A stretch of 64,000 nucleotides of DNA from JAMQKA01 sp043951865 (lineage in GTDB: Bacteria; Bacteroidota; Rhodothermia; Balneolales; Balneolaceae). The notes beneath the pieces are model-generated. The model worked only from the letters and a program-made list of their open reading frames with translations, was not told the origin of the DNA and made no database searches. A program made the position numbers and the translations under genes. The DNA lies in NCBI RefSeq assembly GCF_043951865.1, contig NZ_JBINJF010000025.1:1-64000 (forward strand), in the 5' to 3' direction. Of the stretch, positions 55,568 to 64,000 are shown piece after piece. Positions within the stretch are counted from its first letter, which is position 1; every line of letters begins with the position of its first letter.

Positions 55568-56126
55568 ACTAAACGGGTCTGAAAAGCAGAGATTAAATTG
55601 GCTAAATGGGGCTTGGACTAGGTGTACCTAGTGTTGACCAAGAGAATATCTCAAAAAATACCCTCCCCCGATTACATCAGGTTCTCACAAGATAGTGGCC
55701 AGCACCTGCAAATTGAACTCCTTACCACGATAGCCGGGAATCGGGAAGAGTTATTTTTTTACTCTGCGATTAGATCTTTCGATAAAGAAACAATCATGTA
55801 AGTGAAGTATTTTCAAATGTTTGTAACAACTATTGAAGTGGGAGTTCTTACTTGTAGATCAGGTAAATGTTTTTTGAATATTTACCGGGAGAAGAAGTGT
55901 GGCAAAGGATTGATCAACAGGTAGTGGATAGTACATTTTACATAACTGCCTGATACCCGTCGGGCGGATTGGGAAATGTTGAATATTATCACTTATTTTA
56001 GACTGCTGAATCTAAGGGAACCGATAAACCGGGAAAGGCAGGTCAATCATATCCACATCAAAACGAAATAAACACCAAATGTTAATCAAGAGGTATATGA
56101 ACTAGATAGGTACGGGATCTATTGCC
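55568..56126. other. Intergenic region with a perfect dyad
   Basis: These 559 bp contain no gene-like frame. ACTAGGT-GT-ACCTAGT at 55617-55632 is a 7-bp-arm palindrome about 50 bp after tolC; it could be an operator-type site or a minor terminator stem. The rest, A+T rich from about 55790, probably holds the promoter of the sigma-factor gene. Confidence 0.4.
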
Positions 56127-56756
56127 ATGTCAGATAAAAAGATTCATTCGGTAAGAAAGGTAACCCCGGATGAAAACAATCTTTGGGAACTGTTTTTGAA
56201 TGGAAATCTGGATGCGTGGGAACAGATTTTCACCCTGTACTATGAGGACTTGTATGGATATGGCCTCAAGCTGTCGGGACGCCCGGAGCTTACCAAAGAC
56301 TGCATCCACGAGCTTTTTGTCGTGCTTTGGGATCGCAGGGAGCATCTCTCCGAAGTGGATTCCACAAAGGCATACTTGCTGGCCTCCCTGCGAAGAAGTC
56401 TGCTGAAAAAGATAAAGAAACGTCGCAAATATTTTGAGGAGCAGGAAGAACCGTTGGAGAGTATACCAAAGATTCAGTTCTCACCAGAAGTCATCTTGAT
56501 CAAGGATGAAGTGAAGGCGGAAAAATTGAAAGCGCTGTATAAAGCGCTGGATGATTTGCCCAGCCGCCAAAAAGAGGTGCTCTACCTGAAATATTTCAAC
56601 GGGATGAGCTACGATGAGATAGAAGATATCCTGTCAATCAAGTACCAGTCGATCAAAAACCACATCTACCGGGCGATATCCAATCTCCGTGAGATTATGG
56701 GAGATGATATCACCAAAATTGCAATTTCATTACTTCCCCTCCTATTGTTTGTGTAG
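56127..56756 (+). CDS. ECF-type RNA polymerase sigma factor
   Basis: A 209-residue protein with region 2 at about 22-90 (WEQIFTLYYEDLYGYGLKL and VVLWDRREHLSEV) and region 4 at about 138-190 (LPSRQKEVLYLKYFNGMSYDEIEDIL, split, then SIKNHIYRAISNLRE). The hydrophobic tail ISLLPLLLFV is frequent in Bacteroidota ECF factors. It is closer to the typical SusCD-linked group than the factor at 0.9 kb. No FecR-type anti-sigma or SusC/D pair follows; the next genes are a convergent pseudogene and the giant T9SS gene. A small stem (GAAAGC-CT-GCTTTC, 56767-56780) lies just after its stop. Confidence 0.9.
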   Translation: MSDKKIHSVRKVTPDENNLWELFLNGNLDAWEQIFTLYYEDLYGYGLKLSGRPELTKDCIHELFVVLWDRREHLSEVDSTKAYLLASLRRSLLKKIKKRRKYFEEQEEPLESIPKIQFSPEVILIKDEVKAEKLKALYKALDDLPSRQKEVLYLKYFNGMSYDEIEDILSIKYQSIKNHIYRAISNLREIMGDDITKIAISLLPLLLFV

Positions 56757-56941
56757 CCTCTTGCATGAAAGCCTGCTTTCAATCCATCATTCGACTACAT
56801 CACGCTGTAGTATCGTCTCCGCGATTTGGTTTTATCACACATCCGACGAGAAGCCCCGTCTATGGTTGAGGGCTTGTGCATCCACGCATCCCCATTCCGG
56901 GTTAAAGACGAAGATGAGTGAAGGAACACGAGCAACCAGGG

Positions 56942-58085
56942 CTAATTCAGGGACGGACGACCCGGTGGATCAGGTAGCTCGGTTGCCCCCCTCTCCCGTA
57001 AGCAGGGTAACACCGAGGGTAACGGCGGTGGTAGCCGCGGCAGGGAGAATCCACCAACGCGGATGCCGTTCCCAAAAGGTTGCAGGTGGAGATCCGGGCG
57101 ATGAGGCAAAAGCCGTTTTTGTGAGTGTGCTTGCCCTGCTGCTCGAGGACAGCGCCGGCGGGCGGAGTTTGGTAACCAGCGGAATATCTGTTGCCAGTTG
57201 GCCGGTTGGCGGAGCGGATTCATACCAGTTGCGAAGATGAATTACCGGCTCATCATTGATTTCGATTATCAAGACCAGGTAGCCGTTGTCGGCATAGGCG
57301 GGGCTGTTCCACCGCTGCTGAAGTGTTACTGCAACAATACCGGGTCGCGTGGGATGCTCATAGACTGTAGCCCGGCGGAAATCGATCTCTATATGATGAC
57401 CGGAATCGTATACTTTGCGCTTCAGGCGTTGAATATATTGCGAAGGTGACATGCTTAGGTACCAGAATCCGGGATTGCCGTCCTCCCGGGGATATGCGTT
57501 TATCGAGCCGGTAACGATCTGGGCATTGTCAGTAAAAAAGGTGGGTATGGCCGCAGTATCTTGTCGTGCCAGGGTGGTACGGAACGTATTAAGAAATGAC
57601 TGAACGTACAGCTGTTTTTCGGGAGTCGCCGGTATTTTGTAGTCCAGTATCAGCTGAAAGTTATGGATGTCAGGGCCCAGCCGCGCGTCGATGAGTTGTG
57701 CGCGACGGTTAAACTCCAGGATCAGTTGCCGGTGTTCCAGCGTGTCGGTCTGGCTGGTACTGACTTAGAGATCCTGCACGCGATACGTTTCATCTGCCTG
57801 GCGGAGCAGGTAAATGGGGCCGGGCTGCCGGATCGTTGATATGTTGTGACTGTCCACCAGTTGGTTCAATCGACCGATTGCGGGGTGCTGACCTGTCATC
57901 GTAAAGTCTTTCCATCCCCGGGAATCGTGAATCCCGCGCTTTATTTCCGCTATATGGTGGGCGATATGTTCTTTAAAGCCGGTTGCGCTCGTTCCGAGTA
58001 CCGGGCCGGGTCGTTCCTGTTGAGCGGTCACTTGTTGAAAAGAGAGCAGCCAAAGTATTGCAATTAACGAGAATAGCTACTTCAT
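56942..58085 (-). pseudogene. Decayed gene: exported NTF2-like domain protein with C-terminal membrane helix
   Basis: One minus-strand frame from ATG 58085 gives a signal (SLIAILWLLSFQQVTAQ), then about 340 residues interrupted by TAG at codon 3 (58077-58079) and TAA at codon 107 (57765-57767). The middle part (IPTFFTDNAQIVTGSI, GFWYLSMSPSQYIQRL, VAVTLQQRW, GYLVLIIEI, IHLRNWY) resembles NTF2-like domains of Bacteroidota proteins. A membrane helix (WWILPAAATTAVTLGVTLL) comes near the end. There the frame closes in basic residues, while the alternate frame, entered at a C6 run (56986-56991), continues GATELPDPPGRPSLN and stops at 56942. Three lesions make a pseudogene the best reading. Confidence 0.7.
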
Positions 58086-58138
58086 GGCGTTTTCTTTTAA
58101 GATGTTCATAGCGTTGGATAGGAGATTTGGGAGAGTGG

Positions 58139-61100
58139 TTATTTGATGAGGATCATCTTCCGGGTTTTGATCTGCTGACCGATTTTTATGCGGTAAAAGT
58201 AGGTTCCGCTGGCCAGCCGACTTGCGTCAAAAGAGACTTCATGCCAACCTGCCGATTGTGCCTGGTCTACCAGCGTACCTACTTTTCGTCCCAGAATATT
58301 GTATACCTCCAGCAATACGTTGTTTTTGCTGTTTAGACCATACCGTATAGTCGTCGTCGGGTTGAATGGATTGGGGTAGTTCTGCTTGAGCGAAATTTGC
58401 TGGGGCAACAATCCCTCCCGGACGGCATCAAGTTCAGAGCGGGAGCCGGTATAAACTTCAAACTTCGTGATTCCCTTTTCGACCGCCAGGCGGTATCGGT
58501 CACCATTGTTGAGGATTTCAGAGCGCCCGCTTTGTGGGTTGGTAACCAGTACGCCAGACTGGGAATCCATCCCCTCCATGCGAACGGTCCACTCGGTCGT
58601 GGTGGCTGTTTCGGACTTCACCCGAATGATATAATGGTTGTTTCGGCTGTCATGGCTGTCTCCCAGGGAATAAAGCAGCTGCTTGCGTTTTCCAAGCTGC
58701 TTCTGTTCAATGGCTGCACCGAACCGACTTAGATTCAGCGGCGGGTGGTATTGATTTAGTTCTTTTCTCACCTCGGGGTCGCTGGCATAAGCAATAGCAA
58801 TAGTGCTCTGCAGGTCGTAATCTGTTGCGGCGATATCCAGCTCAACCCGTTGGGGATCGGTTTTCTTTTTCGCCCGGCTGTTTTCCGGATTGCCCCGTTT
58901 GGCCAGGCTGGTGTAGGGGATCTCCAGTTCATATTCTGAACCGGTGTCGTTGTACAGGTAGTATCCCCGGTACGGCTGCATCTGTTCACTTTCCGAAAAG
59001 CTGCCTTCATATCCAAAGAGCGGAGCCGAGAAGTTGTTGAACACCTCAATTTGTTCCCAGTCGGCGGTCCGTGTAAAGGGGTTGCTGATAATATTCCAGC
59101 CGGGTCGAAGCGTGATGCTGTAGGTATCGTTATCCGATATTGTGACCGGAGGAATTTCGTCGTCGATATTAACGGGGTTCCGACTCAGGATCCAGTATCC
59201 CACACCAGCCCGGAAGTTGAATGCCTGGGTACCTGAAAACTCTACCAGGTAGTCCTCGGGTTCGCCGTTGTCAGCAAATACTTTCCAGTCTGTCCCGTAG
59301 TCTCCTTCAAAGAGCTCCCGAACAGGGGTTTCTTCGCTGCCCGGCAAGCCGACCAGCCGGTAGTCAAACGACTGCAGATCGTCACTGGCTCCGGCGTCAG
59401 GCTCTCCTCCTCCCGTATCGTCACCAAAAACGATCTCTACGTCCGCAGGCGTGCGTTCAGAGGGCGCGCGTGTCGTAAAACGACGGGTTGGTGACCAGTC
59501 GCTCCGGGTCTGTGGAGTCTCTACCCGCACGGTCCAGTAATAATCCGTATCGGTTTCCAGTCCACTGAAAGCTACTTCACGGGCATCTGCCAGCGTATCG
59601 GCGACAAGGTTCTGCAGTTCGATATCCCCTGCAAGTCGGACCCGGAATCGGACCTCTTCATATTCCGAGGTCCAAGTCAGCTGTGGCGCAATGCTGATGC
59701 CCTCTTCCCGGGGAGCGGGGAACCGGAGCACAGGGGCGTGCGCCCTGGTATAAAACTGCCGGTAGGGCGACCAGTTGCCGGACCCGCCGCTATTCTGCGC
59801 CCTCACCCGCCAGAAATAGCGCTGGTTGTCCTCCAGCGGATCGGAAAGCCTGAATGAGGTAGCTGCCAGATCCGATTGGCTGAATATGACATTCCGGAAG
59901 TTCTCATCAGCAGCCAGTTGCAGTTGGTAGGTTTCTGCCCCGTCAACGGGCTTCCAGGTCAGTTCAGGCGTCATTGAGACCGACCCGGTTTCATTTAACG
60001 GCGTGGAGAGAGTAACCGGCTTCGGTGCGGCTGGCACCGTTTTGAACTGGTATACTTTTGACCAGGCCCCGTCTCCCCCGGCGTTCACACCCCGCACCTG
60101 CCAGTAGTACCGGGTTTCGGTATCCAGCTCCGGGGAGATCTCAAAAGAGGTGCCGTTGATTGAGGAGACTTCAACAACAGGAGAAGAGAAACTCCTGTCG
60201 GTCGACAGCCGAAGCTCATAGGTTTCAGCTCCCGTTGTCGGCTCCCAGGACAGGGAGGGAAGCAGCGGCATGTTTAAGTCCCCGTCCGATGGTTTCACAA
60301 GTGTTATCTGGTCAGGCGGGTTCGGAACAGTGGTAAAGGAAAACGCCTCTGACCAACTTCCGGCAGTCCCGTGATTGATGCCCCGGACTCTCCAGTAGTA
60401 GGTGGCGTTGCGACTTAGCGGATGTTGCAGGATATGCTGGTTGGTTTCGATATCGGTTTCCTGCAGAACCAGGGACTCCTGTTCAAACGAGGCGGCGGTC
60501 GCTATTTGTAACTCATAATGCGTGGCCGGGGAGATTTTTTTCCACAGGAAAGTGGGAGAGAGGTCGATATCGCTATCAGAATCAATGGGAGCAGCCAGGG
60601 CAACGCGGCTTGGTACCTCGGCACGTACCGTGAGGGTAAACGTGGTGGTGATATCAGTCCCGGCCTGGTCGGTAGCGGTTACCTGCACGGTGTTCTCCCC
60701 GAGGTCGGTGTCCGTGGGAACTCCCGTTATACTGTTGTCTGAGGAATTAAACTGTAAGCCCTCCGGCAGTCCGGAAACGGAGAGCGTGATGGTATCTCCG
60801 GCATCCGGGTCGGCAAATGCGTCATCGGGAACGGTGAACCTGAACTCATTATTTTGTGTGGCTTCTTGATCCTCAATTCCGGCGTCTACCACGGGAGCGT
60901 CATTCCTGTTGTCAACCGTCAGGTCAAACGCGGGCAGGGAAGCGGAGGCATCATCGGGATCACTGACAGAGATGGTGATATTTTCAAATGTGCCCACATC
61001 ATCATTGCCAGGGGTACCGGAAAGCTGACCGGTGGCGGGATCGAAGCTGAGCCAGTCCGGCTTATTCTGAATGGAGAAGGTCACCTCGTCGCCGTCGGGA

Positions 61101-63319
61101 TCGGAGGCGGACGGGGTGAAGCTGTAGGCGGCGCCCTGGTTTATGGAGGTCGGCGGATCCCCGGAAATGACGGGCGGATCATTGACATCGGTTACGTTGA
61201 TCGTAAAGGTCTGGCTGGTGCTGTTTTCCCCGTCGTCCGTTTCTACCGTCACGGTGTATTCATTATCCCCGTCGTTGTCAGCGGGTGCTTCATAATCCGG
61301 GGCACTGGCAAACGTCAAGAGGCCGGTGGACGGATCAATTGTGAATTGAGGACCGTCCCCGGAGTTTGCGATCCTGTATGAGACATTTTCGTCGGCCCGG
61401 CCGCCGTCGCCGTCGTTGGCGTCAATATCGATGACAGGGTTCGTGTCCTGCTCGGAAAAAGCGATACTGCCACTCTCCCTGGTAATGAAGACCGGAGCCT
61501 CATCCACATCGTTGATATTAACGGTCATCACTGCGGCAACAGGAGGGCTTCCAGGCTTGTCGTTGACCTCGACCGTGAGACCGTAGCTGGAGGTGGTTTC
61601 GTAGTCTAGACCTGTGTCATCGGCAACGGTGACCTTGCCCGAGTTGTCAACAGCGAAGATGCCATCCGGGTCGCCACCGGTGATTTTGAACGTGGCGGGG
61701 GGATCCCCTTCGGTTGAGATATAACCCACTACCGCGCTGTTTGATGCTGTCTCATTAATGGCGCCGATCTGTTGATCGGAAAGCACGGGCCGTGTATCGG
61801 CAACCGTGACAGTTAGGTTTTGGCTGACGGAATGAAGACCGTCATCGGCCTCAATAAGCAGCTCGTATACGTTGTCCTGGTCTTCATCGGCGGGAGACTC
61901 GTAATCCGGGCTGTTATTGAATTCCAGCTTCCCCGTTTGGGGATCCAGTGAAAAACGTCCGCTGTCGGTCCCGCCCAGCGCATAGGTGATATTCTGGTCG
62001 GAACTCCCCCCGTCGCCGTCGTGTGCCTCGACATCGAAAACAGTTCCGGTGCTGTTTTCATCCACAGTGGCTGCCGGACTGGAGGTGATGACCGGAGGCC
62101 GGTTCTCGATAATGGAAATCCGGGTATTGCCCGCCTTTTCCGTAATATCCAGGGAGAGGGTATCGATACCGGGTGCGTGGACGATGATGTCATCGGCACT
62201 GCCAAAACCGTCGCCGTCGACGTCGATCTCAATTTTACCGCTCAGGGTACGCACCGTGGCGGGGTAGGAGAGTCCCGTGGTGCTGGTGACCAGCAGGGAG
62301 TTGCCCGTTGTGGCATCAGTAACCGTATCTCCGTTCAGTTCTTCCGGCGTCCCTTGAATTTGGTCTGCGCCATTTCCGAGCGTGATCGTATCGGCTCCCT
62401 TCCCGGGGCGTACCAGGTCGTCCCCGTCGTCTCCCGCAAAATGTTCTCCGGCGTCACTTCCAATAAGGATGTCGTTACCCGCTCCACCTTCAATGGAGCC
62501 CGTAATTGTACCCGATTCAGCAGTAAACGTGTCGTCACCGTCGCCCAGGTTTACCGCCGTACCATCGCCCCCGGCTATATCTCCGCGGTTAATAACAGTG
62601 TGATCCGCGCTGCCAAGCTGCAGGGCCACGCTGCCCGTACTTTCAAGCGTTCCACCCGACTCATTGACCAGTGTACCGCCGATGGCCCCGTCGATTCGCA
62701 AAGCGTTGCCTGCAGAAGATATCGTGCCGGAGTTGATGACACTGCCGTCCACATCTTGTGCCAGATAGCCCCCGTAGCTGTCGCCGGTAATAGTACCGCT
62801 GTTAAATAAATCACCCTTGACAGAAGTACGGAGATCAATGGCTGTAGCGGCGCCGGCAAGGGTTCCCGTATTGGTGAAATTCCCGCCAAAGGTGGAGCCG
62901 TTGTCGATAAAAATGAGTTGCCTCGTTGGCGCACCATAATCGTTCTTGACAAGGCCGTTGTTTTCAAATCCGCTGGCAAGCGTGGTGTTTTGGATGTAGA
63001 AAGCGAGGGTCGGGTCAGTGGAACTATTTTGGCCTTGTTTCAGGTCGCCGTTGTTTATGATCTTTTCAAATGAACTGTCATCTGAACTAAAGATATAGGC
63101 CCCGTTGGTGCCCGTACGCGTTACACCGGGGGCGATTTCCAGTACGGCATTGACTTGCCGCTGCTTGCCGGAGACAAAAATCTGTTCCGAGGATGTCTCC
63201 GGCTCCTCGATGCGGATGGTATCGAGGCTGCTGGATTCCACCTGGGCCAGCCCGATCGCCTCGTAGACATCGAGCCCGCCCCCCGTCGGTACGTTCCCCG
63301 GCTTCCGACTTGCCGTCAA
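58139..63319 (-). CDS. Giant T9SS-secreted adhesin-like protein (main part, after a frameshift)
   Basis: 1726 codons. About 1-290 are beta-helix-type repeats (NNGDLKQG, NTGTLAG, NSGTITG). A short Asp/Gly-rich calcium-type stretch follows (GGAGNDILIGSDAGE). At about 405-760 come three or four cadherin-like repeats (VDENSTGTVFDVEAHDGDGG), then two putative-Ig/dystroglycan-type repeats (to about 950) and four FN3-like repeats (about 960-1370). The GWNIISNP module (about 1480-1540) and a T9SS type A sorting domain (QNYPNPFNPTTTIRYGL to MILIK, about 1645-1726) end it. The protein should cross by Sec, then T9SS, and be anchored at the surface. The first ATG here is not the true start: the gene continues upstream in another frame. 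Confidence 0.85.
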   Translation of the reverse strand: MTASRKPGNVPTGGGLDVYEAIGLAQVESSSLDTIRIEEPETSSEQIFVSGKQRQVNAVLEIAPGVTRTGTNGAYIFSSDDSSFEKIINNGDLKQGQNSSTDPTLAFYIQNTTLASGFENNGLVKNDYGAPTRQLIFIDNGSTFGGNFTNTGTLAGAATAIDLRTSVKGDLFNSGTITGDSYGGYLAQDVDGSVINSGTISSAGNALRIDGAIGGTLVNESGGTLESTGSVALQLGSADHTVINRGDIAGGDGTAVNLGDGDDTFTAESGTITGSIEGGAGNDILIGSDAGEHFAGDDGDDLVRPGKGADTITLGNGADQIQGTPEELNGDTVTDATTGNSLLVTSTTGLSYPATVRTLSGKIEIDVDGDGFGSADDIIVHAPGIDTLSLDITEKAGNTRISIIENRPPVITSSPAATVDENSTGTVFDVEAHDGDGGSSDQNITYALGGTDSGRFSLDPQTGKLEFNNSPDYESPADEDQDNVYELLIEADDGLHSVSQNLTVTVADTRPVLSDQQIGAINETASNSAVVGYISTEGDPPATFKITGGDPDGIFAVDNSGKVTVADDTGLDYETTSSYGLTVEVNDKPGSPPVAAVMTVNINDVDEAPVFITRESGSIAFSEQDTNPVIDIDANDGDGGRADENVSYRIANSGDGPQFTIDPSTGLLTFASAPDYEAPADNDGDNEYTVTVETDDGENSTSQTFTINVTDVNDPPVISGDPPTSINQGAAYSFTPSASDPDGDEVTFSIQNKPDWLSFDPATGQLSGTPGNDDVGTFENITISVSDPDDASASLPAFDLTVDNRNDAPVVDAGIEDQEATQNNEFRFTVPDDAFADPDAGDTITLSVSGLPEGLQFNSSDNSITGVPTDTDLGENTVQVTATDQAGTDITTTFTLTVRAEVPSRVALAAPIDSDSDIDLSPTFLWKKISPATHYELQIATAASFEQESLVLQETDIETNQHILQHPLSRNATYYWRVRGINHGTAGSWSEAFSFTTVPNPPDQITLVKPSDGDLNMPLLPSLSWEPTTGAETYELRLSTDRSFSSPVVEVSSINGTSFEISPELDTETRYYWQVRGVNAGGDGAWSKVYQFKTVPAAPKPVTLSTPLNETGSVSMTPELTWKPVDGAETYQLQLAADENFRNVIFSQSDLAATSFRLSDPLEDNQRYFWRVRAQNSGGSGNWSPYRQFYTRAHAPVLRFPAPREEGISIAPQLTWTSEYEEVRFRVRLAGDIELQNLVADTLADAREVAFSGLETDTDYYWTVRVETPQTRSDWSPTRRFTTRAPSERTPADVEIVFGDDTGGGEPDAGASDDLQSFDYRLVGLPGSEETPVRELFEGDYGTDWKVFADNGEPEDYLVEFSGTQAFNFRAGVGYWILSRNPVNIDDEIPPVTISDNDTYSITLRPGWNIISNPFTRTADWEQIEVFNNFSAPLFGYEGSFSESEQMQPYRGYYLYNDTGSEYELEIPYTSLAKRGNPENSRAKKKTDPQRVELDIAATDYDLQSTIAIAYASDPEVRKELNQYHPPLNLSRFGAAIEQKQLGKRKQLLYSLGDSHDSRNNHYIIRVKSETATTTEWTVRMEGMDSQSGVLVTNPQSGRSEILNNGDRYRLAVEKGITKFEVYTGSRSELDAVREGLLPQQISLKQNYPNPFNPTTTIRYGLNSKNNVLLEVYNILGRKVGTLVDQAQSAGWHEVSFDASRLASGTYFYRIKIGQQIKTRKMILIK

Positions 63320-64000
63320 AGGAATCCTGGGAATCCCCGTCCACTACAAACGTTTCTGCCACATCATGGAGTGTAATATCAACTGCTTCACTGGCCGACA
63401 GTCCGCCGTCATCGGTGGCTTCGATCGTCAGCGTTACTGAAGTGCTCCCCTCATAATCCAGGTCAGCCGCATCATCCACCGTAATTTCGCCTGTTTGGGG
63501 ATCGATAGCAAAAGCCGAGGTGCCATCGGAGTTGTAATCCTGGTTTCCATTTGAAATACTGTAAGAAACGTTATCATCGGCCGAACCACCATCCCCATCG
63601 GTCGCATCAATATTTACAACAGGTGTTCCGGGTGAAGCATGCTCATCAACACTTGCTGAAATAGGAGTCGATACAAAGGATGGCGGCTCGTTGGGCTCCG
63701 ACTCATACGCCCCTATATCTACGGTGCCGCCCCGGGTGCGCTGGTTGCCGGCAATATCGGTCGTAACACCTGATGGAATAGCATCGTTATCGCCGGCATC
63801 CACAGCGGGTGAACTGGGCTGCAAGACCAAGCCATCGTCGTCGGTGAACCACTCACCGTCTGGCCCGGCGGGATTAGCAGCGTCTACGAATTTGGGATTG
63901 GCATCGATGTTATTTCCGCCGTCATCATTGGGATCTCCATGCACTCCTGATCCGTTTACCCCATTTTCAACAAGTGAATAACTGATGGTAGGGGTTGCAT
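63285..64000 (-). CDS. Upstream part of the giant T9SS gene (frameshifted, runs off the window)
   Basis: Open from the window edge to the C6 run at 63279-63284. It starts in a parallel-beta-helix/choice-of-anchor Q type region (TISYSLVENGVNG, DANPKFVDAANPAGPDG, LQPSSPAVDAGD). It then gives one cadherin-like repeat (VDEHASPGTPVVNIDATDGD to about 63380). After the run, the frame turns to Arg/Cys/Gly-rich nonsense. With one base fewer in the run it would read ERTDGGGLDVYEAIGLAQ straight into the main frame. The signal peptide and start lie beyond 64000. Confidence 0.75.

Noticed and set aside
62440..62560. Calcium-binding stretch of the giant protein as an RTX toxin
   Set aside because: Only two or three imperfect nonapeptide-like units occur, and the protein ends in a T9SS sorting domain rather than a type I secretion tail.

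Overview
The window looks like the chromosome of a Bacteroidota-type bacterium of the Rhodothermota/Balneolota kind. Evidence: proteins ending in type IX secretion (T9SS) sorting domains, lipoprotein and Tat signals on sugar enzymes, DUF1080 and Gfo/Idh/MocA families, an N-terminally extended alanine dehydrogenase, and weak or absent Shine-Dalgarno sites. The lineage call is an inference from gene content. I recognise no rRNA, tRNA, CRISPR array, insertion sequence or prophage.

Layout. 0-5 kb: a cut-off lipoprotein, a lone ECF sigma factor, and two of the four genes of the bacterial ligase-associated repair set (PdeM phosphoesterase and Lhr-type helicase). 5-9.3 kb: an acetate-use block (DUF4212 subunit, Na+/acetate-type symporter, acetyl-CoA synthetase). 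9.4-16 kb: housekeeping genes (alanine dehydrogenase, RsmA, GroES-GroEL, lytic transglycosylase). 16-31.5 kb: a glycan-use region with a GH20 hexosaminidase, three DUF1080 (3-keto-glycoside hydrolase family) genes, one of them a HEAT-repeat lipoprotein with three DUF1080 domains, two exported Gfo/Idh/MocA oxidoreductases, a sodium:solute symporter and two exported EEP phosphatases. This fits stepwise glycoside cleavage through 3-keto sugars outside the cytoplasm. 31.5-37.4 kb: a HhH DNA glycosylase-like protein, a 7TM histidine kinase with its LuxR-type regulator, and a damaged T9SS/FN3 gene pair. 37.4-40.5 kb: the other two ligase-associated repair genes (ATP-dependent ligase and MBL exonuclease), about 32 kb from their usual partners. 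40.6-49.7 kb: a TerC pair, an OxyR-like regulator, acylphosphatase, ThpR, a hydrolase, YjbQ, DnaE and thioredoxin. 49.9-55.6 kb: a complete RND efflux operon. 56.1-64 kb: an ECF sigma factor, a decayed NTF2-like gene and a giant T9SS adhesin-like gene, frameshifted and running off the right edge.

Beyond genes, the intergenic DNA holds two dispersed repeat families. R1 has three copies of about 125-135 bp, always antisense and downstream of a gene end. R2 has two copies of about 217 bp, each with four stem-loops and one compensatory base-pair change. There are also several spacers built from short degenerate words, some folding into large hairpins. Reading-frame damage is concentrated in the surface or exported genes (35.7-37.4 and 56.9-64 kb), while the long housekeeping frames are intact.
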